A stretch of 64,000 nt of DNA from Comamonadaceae bacterium CD01 (GTDB lineage: Bacteria > Pseudomonadota > Gammaproteobacteria > Burkholderiales > Burkholderiaceae_C), in NCBI GenBank assembly GCA_002894305.1, contig PGEI01000001.1, positions 1 through 64,000 on the forward strand. The letters are read 5' to 3'. A program made the position numbers and the translations under genes. Of this stretch, positions 27,735 through 36,277 are shown piece by piece (position 1 is the stretch's first letter; each line of letters begins with the position of its first letter). The notes beneath the pieces were generated by a model that saw nothing but the letters and a program-made list of their open reading frames with translations, had not been told where the DNA came from and did no database searches.

Positions 27735-29322
27735 GGGCGACCTCCTCCTGCCGTGCCACAGCACCCAGGTGTGCCTGCACCTCGGCGTGCCACAGCCCGC
27801 TCATCCACTCGCCAATGCGCTGCACCGTTGCGTCGGCGCGCGCCACCGACGGCGACAGCCGCCCCTTGGCAAGCACGTACAGGCGGTCGCTGATCTCGAA
27901 CAATTCGTCCAGCTCCTCGCTGAGCACCAGCACCGCGCAACCCTGGTCGCGCAGCGCCAGAATGGCGCTACGGATCTGCGCCGCCGCGCCCACGTCCACG
28001 CCCCAGGTGGGCTGCGAGACGATGAGCAGGCGCGGGCGCGCGTCTATGGCGCGTCCGACGATGAATTTCTGCAGGTTGCCGCCCGACAGCGACTGCGCCG
28101 GCGCCTGCGGCCCGGCCGCCTTGACCTGGAAGCGCTCGATGATGGCCTGCGCCTGCGCGCGCAGTTGCCCCATGCGAATCCAGCCGCCCGGACCCAGCGC
28201 CTCCTCGCGCGTGAGCAGCAGGTTGTGCGCCAGCGCCATGCCTGGTACCGCGCCGCGTCCCAGGCGCTCCTCGGGAACGAAATGCAGGCCCAGCGCACGG
28301 CGCTGGCGCGGGCCCAGGCGCGCGGCGGGCCGCCCGCCCAGCTGCACCATGTGCGCCGCGGCGCGGCAGTCTTCGCCCGACAGCGCGGCCAGCAGCTCCT
28401 TCTGGCCGTTGCCCGAGATGCCGGCAATGCCGACCACCTCGCCGGCGCACACGCGCAGGTCGACGTCGATCAGGTCGACGCCGAAGGCATCGGCTCGCGC
28501 CAGCGCCAGCGCCTGGGTGCGCAACACCTCGGCGCCCGGCGGTGTGCTGTGCGGCGCCAGCTCTGCGGGCTCGGCGCCAATCATCAGCCGCGACAGCGAG
28601 GCATTGCTCTCCTGGCGCGGGTCGCACACGCCGGTCACACGGCCGGCGCGCATCACGGTGCACCGGGTGCACAGCGCGCGGATCTCGTGCAGCTTGTGGC
28701 TGATGTAGAGGATGGAGCAGCCCTCGCTTGCGAGCTGGCGCAGCACGACGAAGAGTTTCTCGACCGCCTGCGGCGTCAGCACCGAGGTGGGCTCATCCAG
28801 GATCAGCAGGCGCGGGTTGGTCAGCAGCGCACGGATGATCTCCACGCGCTGCATCTCGCCCACGCTCAGCGAATGCACCGGCCGCTCGGGGTCGACCTCA
28901 AGCCCGTATTGCGCGGCCACCGCGGTGATGCACTCGCGCACCTGCGCCAGCGTCATGCCGCGCTCCAGGCCCAGCCAGACGTTCTCGGCCACGCTCAGCG
29001 TGTCGAACAGGCTGAAGTGCTGGAACACCATTGCAATACCCAGGCGGCGCGCATCCTGCGGGTCGTGGCCCTTGAGCGGCCGGCCGTCAAATTCGACGGT
29101 GCCGGCGTCGGGCTGGACCGCGCCGTAGATGATCTTCATCAGCGTGGACTTGCCCGCGCCGTTCTCGCCCAGCACCGCATGGATTTCGCCCGGCGCCACG
29201 TCCAGCGCTACGCCGTCGTTGGCCAGCACGGCCGGGTAGCGCTTGGTGATGCCGCGCAGCCGCAGGCGCGGCGGCGTCTGTCCATCGCTGGGGGGGGTGT
29301 CAAACATGGCAGCGATTGTCAC
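27721..29322 (-). CDS. Nucleoside-type ABC transporter, double ATP-binding protein
   Basis: The 533-residue protein carries two ABC cassettes. The first has a full Walker A (GENGAGKST, about residues 52-60), signature LSVGEMQRV and Walker B LLILDEPTSVLTP. The second has a degenerate loop (GISGNGQKE), signature LSGGNLQKF and LLIVSQPTWGVDVG, as usual for the ribose/nucleoside importer class. It energises the two downstream permeases and overlaps the first by 14 bases. The ATG at 29322 (or the internal one at 29307) is the start of the BMP transporter operon. The ATPase itself is intact. Confidence 0.9.
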   Translation of the reverse strand: MTIAAMFDTPPSDGQTPPRLRLRGITKRYPAVLANDGVALDVAPGEIHAVLGENGAGKSTLMKIIYGAVQPDAGTVEFDGRPLKGHDPQDARRLGIAMVFQHFSLFDTLSVAENVWLGLERGMTLAQVRECITAVAAQYGLEVDPERPVHSLSVGEMQRVEIIRALLTNPRLLILDEPTSVLTPQAVEKLFVVLRQLASEGCSILYISHKLHEIRALCTRCTVMRAGRVTGVCDPRQESNASLSRLMIGAEPAELAPHSTPPGAEVLRTQALALARADAFGVDLIDVDLRVCAGEVVGIAGISGNGQKELLAALSGEDCRAAAHMVQLGGRPAARLGPRQRRALGLHFVPEERLGRGAVPGMALAHNLLLTREEALGPGGWIRMGQLRAQAQAIIERFQVKAAGPQAPAQSLSGGNLQKFIVGRAIDARPRLLIVSQPTWGVDVGAAAQIRSAILALRDQGCAVLVLSEELDELFEISDRLYVLAKGRLSPSVARADATVQRIGEWMSGLWHAEVQAHLGAVARQEEVAHAAS

Positions 29323-29395
29323 CGACTTGGCGGGCCGTATTTTTCGGGTTTGACCCGAATGCGCGGCGCACGATCAGGGGCCATGGGCCGGCCCC

Positions 29396-30976
29396 TCATG
29401 CAAACACGTCCTGGTACTGCGCGCGCAGCAAATTCTTCTGCACCTTGCCCATGGTGTTGCGCGGCAGCTCGGCGGCGACGACGCAGCGCTTCGGAATCTT
29501 GTAGTTGGCCATGCTTTGCCGCAGCGCTTGCAGAATGGCCTCGGGGTCGGGCGAGGCGCCGGGCCGGGGCACGACGACGGCAACGCCCACCTCGCCGAAG
29601 TCCGGGTGCGGCACACCGACGACCGCGCTCTCGTCGACGCCGGACAACTCGTTGATGACCGACTCGATCTCGGCCGGGTAGACGTTGTAGCCGCCGCTGA
29701 TGATCAAGTCCTTGCTGCGCCCAACGATGGTCACATAGCCGCGCGCGTCCTGGCTGCCAACGTCGCCGGTGCGAAACCAGCCGCCCGCGGCAAACTCCTC
29801 GGCGGTCTTCTCGGGCATGCGCCAGTAGCCCTTGAACACATTGGGTCCGCGCACCTGGATGGCGCCGATCTCGCCCGCCGCCAGCGGCCCGTCCTGCTCG
29901 TCGACCACGCGCAGATCGACGCCCGGCAGCGGGAAGCCGACGGTGGCGCCGATGCGCTCGCTCTGGCCCTGGTGACGCGCGTCCGCCGCGTAGGGGTTGG
30001 AGGTCAGCATGATGGTCTCGCTCATGCCGTAGCGCTCCAGGATGGTGTGGCCGGTGCGCTCCTGCCAGGCGTTGAAGGTCTCGATCAGCAGCGGCGCCGA
30101 GCCCGAGATGAACAGCCGCATGTGGCGCGCCGCCTCGCGCGTGAGCGCCGGGTCGGCCAGCATGCGCACGTACAGCGTGGGCACACCCATGAAGACGGTG
30201 GCGCGCGGCAGCGCCGCAATCACCGCGGCCGGGTCGAACTTCGCCATCCATATCATCTTGCTGCCGTTGATCAGCGCGCCATGGATGGCGACGAACAGCC
30301 CGTGCACGTGAAAGATGGGCAGCGCGTGGATCAGCACGTCGCCCCGGCCCTCGGGCCCGCCGGTGGCCGTCCAGCCCCAGTAGTCCTTGAGCACGCGCGC
30401 GTTGGACAGCAGGTTGCCGTGCGTCAGCATCGCGCCCTTGCTGCGCCCCGTGGTGCCGCTGGTGTAGACGATGGCGGCCAGGTCGTCCTCGGCGCGCGGG
30501 GCGGTGGCAAACGCATCGGGCTGCACCGCCGCGCGCTCCAGCAGCGAGCCATTGCGATCGTCGCCCAGCGTGAACACATGGCCCACGCCGGCGCTGAAGG
30601 CCAGCTGCGACACCCAGCCGAAGCTGCCCGGCGTGCAGACGACGACGGCGGGCTCGGCGTTGCCGATGAAGTACTCGATCTCGGCCTTGCGGTAGGCGGT
30701 GTTCAGCGGCAGAAACACATGGCCGGTGCGCAGCACGGCCAGGTACAGCAGCATGGCCTCGACCGACTTGTCCACCTGCACAGCGATGCGGCTGCCCGCC
30801 GGCAGTTGCAGCGACGCCAGCAGATTGGCCAGCCGGCCGCTGGCATGATCCAGGTCGCGCCACGAATAGTTCAGTGCCTCGCCCATCGGGCTGGTGGCCT
30901 CGACTGCAATCTGATCCAGGTTCGCAGGAAACGCGGCGCGCAGCGCGCCATACAGGTTGAAGTCTTGCATTGCCAT
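29396..30976 (-). CDS. matB: Malonyl-CoA synthetase (acyl-CoA synthetase family)
   Basis: This 526-residue ANL-superfamily enzyme activates malonate with ATP and CoA. It has the P-loop-like YTSGTTGRSKGAML, the A5 motif RYGMSETIML, and the C-terminal GRSKDLIISGGYNVYPAEIE hinge and PRNTMGKVQKNLL lysine. The MatB identity rests on overall resemblance to malonyl-CoA synthetases and on the adjacent malonyl-CoA decarboxylase. The two enzymes together turn malonate into acetyl-CoA. Length is normal. The gene is last in the three-gene run and starts 12 bases after the enoyl-CoA hydratase-like gene. Confidence 0.86.
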   Translation of the reverse strand: MAMQDFNLYGALRAAFPANLDQIAVEATSPMGEALNYSWRDLDHASGRLANLLASLQLPAGSRIAVQVDKSVEAMLLYLAVLRTGHVFLPLNTAYRKAEIEYFIGNAEPAVVVCTPGSFGWVSQLAFSAGVGHVFTLGDDRNGSLLERAAVQPDAFATAPRAEDDLAAIVYTSGTTGRSKGAMLTHGNLLSNARVLKDYWGWTATGGPEGRGDVLIHALPIFHVHGLFVAIHGALINGSKMIWMAKFDPAAVIAALPRATVFMGVPTLYVRMLADPALTREAARHMRLFISGSAPLLIETFNAWQERTGHTILERYGMSETIMLTSNPYAADARHQGQSERIGATVGFPLPGVDLRVVDEQDGPLAAGEIGAIQVRGPNVFKGYWRMPEKTAEEFAAGGWFRTGDVGSQDARGYVTIVGRSKDLIISGGYNVYPAEIESVINELSGVDESAVVGVPHPDFGEVGVAVVVPRPGASPDPEAILQALRQSMANYKIPKRCVVAAELPRNTMGKVQKNLLRAQYQDVFA

Positions 30977-30988
30977 GTTCCGTATCGA

Positions 30989-31774
30989 TCAAAAACAGGG
31001 GGATCGCTTGGCCAGGAATGCGCCAATGCCCTCGCGGTGCTCGGCGCTGTCGGCATAGGCATAGGGGTCGGGCAGCGCATCGACCGGCACGCCGGCCTGC
31101 AGCGCGCGCAGCGTCTGCTTGTTCATGCGCGCAGCCTGCGGCGCAAGTGCGGCCACGCGCTGCGCCAGCACCTGCGCCTGGGCATGCAGCTGGTCTGCTT
31201 CGACCACCTGGCCCAGAAAACCCTGGGCAAGCAGCGTCTGCGCATCCAGCGTGGCCGCCTCCAGCAACATGCGCCGCGCCAGCGTCTGGCCGACCGCGCC
31301 CATCACCAGCTGCGCCTCGCGCGGCGCCATCGGAAAGCCCAGCCTGGCGATCGGCGCGCCAAAGCGCGCGTCGTGCGCGGCAATGCGCAAGTCGCAACAG
31401 CTGGCGATCTCCACGCCCGCTCCCATGCAGGCGCCGGCAATCGCGGCGACGACGGGCGCGTCGCAGGCCAGCATGGCCGATAGCGCGCCCCAGACCTCGT
31501 CCTCGTGAAAGCTGCGCAGCGCGGCCGCGTCGAAGCGGAAGCCGGGGTATTCGGAGATGTCGCCGCCGGCGCAGAACGCCGCGCCCTCGCCCGCCACCAG
31601 CACGCAGCGCACCGCCGTGCCGGCGCGCTGGATGTCCTCGAACACCGTGCGCAGCTGGCGCCACATCGCGCGGTTCATCGCGTTCAGCCGCCCGTCGTTG
31701 CACAGCACGACCTGCAGCACGCCCGCCCGCCCCGGCGCGCCCGGTGCAGGCGCGCAACGCACTTCAGCGCCCAT
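30989..31774 (-). CDS. Enoyl-CoA hydratase/isomerase family protein
   Basis: This 261-residue crotonase-fold protein has an N-terminal hydrophobic beta strand, the oxyanion-hole region AGEGAAFCAGGDISEY, and the ACMGAGVEIASCCDLRIA stretch that forms the second half of the active site. The substrate is unknown. A GGAGG ribosome site sits 7 bases before the ATG at 31774, which I prefer to the TTG at 31792. It lies between malonyl-CoA decarboxylase and malonyl-CoA synthetase genes with short gaps, so it is probably part of the same acyl-CoA pathway. Confidence 0.85.
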   Translation of the reverse strand: MGAEVRCAPAPGAPGRAGVLQVVLCNDGRLNAMNRAMWRQLRTVFEDIQRAGTAVRCVLVAGEGAAFCAGGDISEYPGFRFDAAALRSFHEDEVWGALSAMLACDAPVVAAIAGACMGAGVEIASCCDLRIAAHDARFGAPIARLGFPMAPREAQLVMGAVGQTLARRMLLEAATLDAQTLLAQGFLGQVVEADQLHAQAQVLAQRVAALAPQAARMNKQTLRALQAGVPVDALPDPYAYADSAEHREGIGAFLAKRSPCF

Positions 31775-31798
31775 CGCGCCACCTCCGGTCAAAAAGCT

Positions 31799-33238
31799 TC
31801 ATAGACCTTCGCGCGCCAGCGCCTGCACCTGGCTGGAGACGGCCGCCTTCCCCTGCGCCAGCTGGGCGCGGTGGCGATCCAGGCGCTTCAAGTCGTACAG
31901 ATAGTTGACCATCAGCCCGAACGACTGCTTCAGGCCCTTGGCCGAGGGGTCGCCCATCCAGTTGATCTGCTCGACGCGCGCGCCGTTGCCCAGATGAAAA
32001 CGCGCCACCGCATCCAGCGCACGGCCATCGCGCATGCCCGACAGATAACGCGCAGCGCAGCCGAGCAGAAAGGCGCGCAGCGGCGACTTGGACGTCAGCT
32101 GCGCGGCCTGGTCGGCCGCGGCCAGCAACTGGGCCGCCGTGGCCGACTGGCCAGCATCCACGCCCATCGCACGCGCCAGCGCGCCGTACTGGCGGGGAGC
32201 CAGCAGCGCCAGCTGCGCGTCGCTCTCGCGCGCCAGCCAGGCACGAAAACCCGGAATGGGCGACAGCGTGGCGAAGTGGCGCAGCCGCGCGAACTCTGCC
32301 TGCAGCTGGTCGACCACATGCTTGATCAGCGAGTCGCCAAAACTCACGCCGCGCAGCCCCTCCTGGGTGCTGCTGATCGAATAGAAGATGGCGGTCGTCG
32401 CACGGCTCAGATCCACTGGCGCGGCCGCCTCGTCGAGCAGCGGCGTGATGCTGCCGGCCAGCGCATCGAGCAGCGCGACCTCGACGAAGATCAGCGGCTC
32501 GCCGGGCAGGCTGGGATGGAAGAAGCCATAGCAGCGCCGGTCGCTGTCCAGGCGGTTCTTCAGGTCGTCCCAGCTGCGGATGTCGTGCACCGCCTCGTAC
32601 TGGATCAGTTTTTCCAGCAGCGACGCCGGCGAGTCCCAGGACAGGCGGCGCAGCTCCAGGAAGGCCACGTCGAACCAGGTGGAGAACAGATGCTCCAGCT
32701 CGCCGTCCAGCGCCTGCAGCTGCGGGTTTTCGCGCACCAGCGCCAGCAGCTCGGCACGCAGGTCGACCAGAAAGCGCATGCCCCCTGGCGGCACCGCAAA
32801 GCGCTGCAGCAGCCGGGTGCGCGGCGACACCAGCGCCTGGCGCAGCGCCGCCTCGGCCCGGGCGGCCTGGGGCGTGCCGGCGACGGCCTCGTAGCGCTGG
32901 TGCGCGGCCTTCAGGCGCTCGGTGTCGGGCGCGTACTGTTCGGTGAGCAGCGCCCACAGATCGCTGCGCTGCGCTGCTGGTGCCTGGGCGTACCAGTCGA
33001 TCACGGCCTGCGCGCGCCGCCCAGCCTCCACCTCGCTGATGCGCGGCGCCACCACCTGCTGCAACTGCTCGTGCAGCTGACGCAGCGCGCGCGGCGCCAG
33101 CGCCTCATCCTTGCGGCGCAGCGTCGCCGCCAGGCGTTCGTGCGTGCTGCGCGGCGCGGCCTGGCCGTCGGCAGGCTGCGCGGCGGCCGGGCGCAGGCGC
33201 TCCACATGGCGTGCAATCCAGGAAGACGTATCGCTCAT
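31799..33238 (-). CDS. matA: Malonyl-CoA decarboxylase
   Basis: The 479-residue enzyme decarboxylates malonyl-CoA to acetyl-CoA. Family landmarks are WDDLKNRLDSDRRCYGFFHP, FVEVALLDALAGSI, the serine-containing FYSISSTQEGLRGVSFGDSL and the histidine in FHLGNGARVEQINWMGD. The Ser and His probably correspond to the catalytic dyad described for human MCD. The N-terminal helical domain is present and length is normal. An in-frame ATG at 33265 is possible, but 33238 (MSDTSSWIARHVERL) fits the family. First gene of the malonate cluster. Confidence 0.92.
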   Translation of the reverse strand: MSDTSSWIARHVERLRPAAAQPADGQAAPRSTHERLAATLRRKDEALAPRALRQLHEQLQQVVAPRISEVEAGRRAQAVIDWYAQAPAAQRSDLWALLTEQYAPDTERLKAAHQRYEAVAGTPQAARAEAALRQALVSPRTRLLQRFAVPPGGMRFLVDLRAELLALVRENPQLQALDGELEHLFSTWFDVAFLELRRLSWDSPASLLEKLIQYEAVHDIRSWDDLKNRLDSDRRCYGFFHPSLPGEPLIFVEVALLDALAGSITPLLDEAAAPVDLSRATTAIFYSISSTQEGLRGVSFGDSLIKHVVDQLQAEFARLRHFATLSPIPGFRAWLARESDAQLALLAPRQYGALARAMGVDAGQSATAAQLLAAADQAAQLTSKSPLRAFLLGCAARYLSGMRDGRALDAVARFHLGNGARVEQINWMGDPSAKGLKQSFGLMVNYLYDLKRLDRHRAQLAQGKAAVSSQVQALAREGL

Positions 33239-33352
33239 CGTTGTCACCGCAGGCATAGATTGCACAAATCATAGCGGCCGACGCCAGCGCTGCAACGCTT
33301 TTGCAGCGGTCGTCCTGTCTCTCTGGCGATCAGGCGCGCCGAGCGGTCCAGT

Positions 33353-33383
33353 AAAAACGCCGCCTGCAATGCAGGCGGCGTTT
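33353..33383 (-). terminator. Rho-independent terminator after clpA
   Basis: A nearly uninterrupted 13-base stem (AAACGCCGCCTGC / GCAGGCGGCGTTT, small AAT loop) is followed on the minus strand by a T run (CGTTTTTAC). It lies 22 bases beyond the clpA stop and insulates clpA from the malonate genes. Confidence 0.88.
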
Positions 33384-33405
33384 GCCGTGGAGGAGCCAAG
33401 TGCGC

Positions 33406-35754
33406 TCAGCTGGTCGCGGCCTCGGGCTCGGCGGGCTCGGACTTCGTGCCGCGCTCCTTCTTGGCCGTCGGCTGGATGTCGAGCATCACCTCGGCCACGT
33501 CGTCCCCCTTGTCGTCCTGGTGGTGGGTGATGTCCACCGTCAGGCGCCCGCCCTCGGTCAGGCGGCCAAAGAGCAGTTCGTCGGCCAGCGCCTTGCGGAT
33601 GGTGTCCTGAATCAGGCGCTGCATCGGACGCGCGCCCATCAGTGGGTCGAACCCCTTCTTGGCCAGGTGCTTGCGCACCGCGTCGGTGAAGGTGACCTCC
33701 ACCTTCTTCTCGGCCAGCTGCTGCTCCAACTGCAGCAGGAACTTGTCGACCACGCGCAGGATGACCTGCTCGTCCAGCGCCTTGAAGCTGACCACCGCAT
33801 CCAGGCGATTGCGGAACTCGGGCGTGAACAAACGCTTGATGTCGGCCATCTCGTCGCCCGCCTGGCGCTGGGTGGTGAAGCCCATGGTCGCCTTGTTCAT
33901 GGTCTCGGCGCCCGCGTTCGTCGTCATGATGATGATGACGTTGCGGAAATCCGCCTTGCGGCCGTTGTTGTCGGTCAGCGTGCCGTGATCCATGACCTGC
34001 AGCAGCACGTTGAAGATGTCCGGGTGCGCCTTCTCGATCTCGTCGAGCAGCAGCACCGCGTGCGGCTTCTTCGTGACCGCCTCGGTCAAGAGTCCACCCT
34101 GGTCGAAGCCGACGTAGCCCGGGGGCGCACCGATCAGGCGGCTGACCGCATGGCGCTCCATGTACTCGGACATGTCGAAGCGGATCAGGTCGACACCCAT
34201 GATGAAGGCCAGCTGGCGCGCAGCCTCGGTCTTGCCCACGCCCGTGGGGCCGCTGAACAGGAAGGAGCCGATCGGCTTGTCGCCCTTGCCCAGACCCGAG
34301 CGCGCCATCTTGACGCTTGATGCCAGCACCTCAAGCGCCTTGTCCTGGCCGAACACCACGCTTTTGAGGTCACGCTCGAGTGTCTGCAGCTTGCCGCGGT
34401 CGTCGTTGCTGACGTTGGCCGGCGGAATGCGGGCAATCTTGGCGATGATTTCCTCGATCTCGGTCTTGCCGATGGTCTTCTTGCGCTTGGACGGCGCCAG
34501 GATGCGCTGGGCCGCGCCGGCCTCGTCGATCACGTCGATGGCCTTGTCGGGCAGGTGGCGGTCGTTGATGTACTTGGCCGACAGCTCGGCCGCCGCCTGC
34601 AGTGCAGCCGCGGCGTACTTGACGCTGTGGTGCTCCTCGAAGCGACTCTTGAGACCCTTCAGGATGTCCACCGTCTCGGCCACCGTCGGCTCGACCACGT
34701 CGATCTTCTGAAAGCGTCTTGAGAGCGCCGCGTCCTTCTCGAAGATGCCGCGGTACTCGGTGAAGGTGGTCGCGCCGATGCACTTGAGGTGGCCCGACGA
34801 CAGCGCGGGCTTGAGCAGGTTGCTCGCATCCAGCGTACCGCCCGAGGCAGCGCCCGCGCCGATCAGCGTGTGGATCTCGTCGATGAACAGAATCGCGCCG
34901 GGCTTGTCCTTGAGGTTCTTCAGGACGCCCTTCAGGCGCTGCTCGAAGTCGCCGCGATACTTGGTGCCGGCCAGCAGCGCGCCCATGTCGAGCGCGTAGA
35001 CCGTGGCTTCTTGCAGCACCTCGGGCACCGTGCCCTCGGTAATGCGCCAGGCCAGGCCCTCGGCGATCGCGGTCTTGCCCACGCCCGCCTCACCCACCAG
35101 CAGCGGGTTGTTCTTGCGCCGGCGGCACAGGATCTGGATGGTGCGCTCGACCTCGTAGTCGCGCCCGATCAGCGGATCGATCTTGCCGTCCTTGGCCGCC
35201 TGGTTGAGGTTTTGCGTGTACTGCTCCAGCGCCGAGGCCTTCTCGCTGCGTTCGCCGCCCTGGACGGCCTCCTCGTTCTCTGCCTGGGCCTCGGGCTTGG
35301 GCGCCTCGGCGCTGTCGCCCTTCTTGATGCCGTGGGCAATGAAGTTGACCACGTCCAGGCGCGTCACGCCCTGCTGGTGCAGGTAGTAGACGGCGTGCGA
35401 GTCCTTCTCGCCGTAGATGGCGACCAGCACGTTGGCGCCGGTGACCTCCTTCTTGCCGTTACCGGTGGACTGCACGTGCATGATGGCGCGCTGGATCACG
35501 CGCTGGAAACCCAGCGTGGGCTGGGTGTCGACCTCGCCCTCGCCGGCCACCTGGGGCGTGTTGTCCTGAATGAAGTGGGCCAGCGCCGAGCGCAGGTCGT
35601 CGATGTTGGCCGCGCAGGCGCGCAGCACCTCCGACGCGCTGGGGTTGTCCAGCAGGGCGAGCAACAGGTGCTCGACGGTGATGAATTCGTGGCGTTGCTT
35701 GCGTGCCTCGACAAAAGCCATGTGCAAGCTGACTTCCAGTTCCTGGGCAATCAT
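33406..35754 (-). CDS. clpA: ATP-dependent Clp protease ATP-binding subunit ClpA
   Basis: The 782-residue hexameric unfoldase feeds substrates to ClpP. An N-terminal Clp repeat domain (binding ClpS) is followed by AAA-1 with Walker [13 protein letters not shown] and Walker [14 protein letters not shown], and AAA-2 with Walker [14 protein letters not shown] and Walker [15 protein letters not shown]. The C terminus is acidic and slightly longer than in E. coli. The adaptor gene clpS lies 61 bases upstream on the same strand, as expected for a clpS-clpA operon. A strong hairpin follows the gene. Confidence 0.97.
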   Translation of the reverse strand: MIAQELEVSLHMAFVEARKQRHEFITVEHLLLALLDNPSASEVLRACAANIDDLRSALAHFIQDNTPQVAGEGEVDTQPTLGFQRVIQRAIMHVQSTGNGKKEVTGANVLVAIYGEKDSHAVYYLHQQGVTRLDVVNFIAHGIKKGDSAEAPKPEAQAENEEAVQGGERSEKASALEQYTQNLNQAAKDGKIDPLIGRDYEVERTIQILCRRRKNNPLLVGEAGVGKTAIAEGLAWRITEGTVPEVLQEATVYALDMGALLAGTKYRGDFEQRLKGVLKNLKDKPGAILFIDEIHTLIGAGAASGGTLDASNLLKPALSSGHLKCIGATTFTEYRGIFEKDAALSRRFQKIDVVEPTVAETVDILKGLKSRFEEHHSVKYAAAALQAAAELSAKYINDRHLPDKAIDVIDEAGAAQRILAPSKRKKTIGKTEIEEIIAKIARIPPANVSNDDRGKLQTLERDLKSVVFGQDKALEVLASSVKMARSGLGKGDKPIGSFLFSGPTGVGKTEAARQLAFIMGVDLIRFDMSEYMERHAVSRLIGAPPGYVGFDQGGLLTEAVTKKPHAVLLLDEIEKAHPDIFNVLLQVMDHGTLTDNNGRKADFRNVIIIMTTNAGAETMNKATMGFTTQRQAGDEMADIKRLFTPEFRNRLDAVVSFKALDEQVILRVVDKFLLQLEQQLAEKKVEVTFTDAVRKHLAKKGFDPLMGARPMQRLIQDTIRKALADELLFGRLTEGGRLTVDITHHQDDKGDDVAEVMLDIQPTAKKERGTKSEPAEPEAATS

Positions 35755-35815
35755 GTGAGAACTCCTTTCGCTTGCTCTGGATGGGACGTTACATCAAATC
35801 GGGGTGGCGCGCTGC

Positions 35816-36172
35816 TTATTCAACCGGCTCGCTCACGCATTGCAGCGGGTGGCCCGCGTGGTGGGCCGCCTGCATGACCTGGTCGACCTTGGTGGCGGCC
35901 ACGTCGGGCGTGTAGACGCCGCACACGCCCCGACCATCGAGGTGGATCTTGAGCATGATCTGCGTGGCCGCCTCGCGGTTCTTGTGAAAATATTCCTGCA
36001 AAACGACGACGACGAACTCCATGGGCGTGAAGTCGTCGTTGAGCATGACGACCTGATGCATGGCCGGGGGTTGCAGTTTCTGGGTGCGCCGCTCGAGCAC
36101 GACCGAGCCACCGTCGTCGTGCGACGGCGTTTGTCGGGGAAGCTGGGGCGGCACAGGTGCTTGGGTTGCCAT
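35816..36172 (-). CDS. clpS: ATP-dependent Clp protease adaptor ClpS
   Basis: The 118-residue N-end-rule adaptor delivers substrates with bulky N-terminal residues to ClpA. It has a flexible N-terminal tail, then the conserved [17 protein letters not shown]-like segment ([20 protein letters not shown]) and the [21 protein letters not shown] region that forms the N-degron pocket. The open frame starts further upstream at 36220, but the ATG at 36172 ([11 protein letters not shown]) gives a family-typical tail. It lies just upstream of clpA. Confidence 0.95.
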   Translation of the reverse strand: MATQAPVPPQLPRQTPSHDDGGSVVLERRTQKLQPPAMHQVVMLNDDFTPMEFVVVVLQEYFHKNREAATQIMLKIHLDGRGVCGVYTPDVAATKVDQVMQAAHHAGHPLQCVSEPVE

Positions 36173-36277
36173 GCAGGTCATTCTAGTCAGCGGCCTTGGC
36201 GCGCGCTGCCTCAAGGACATGGTGTTTGTGCCGCTTTTTTCAAGTCTGCGAGCGCGCCGGAGCCAGTGAATCGGCGC

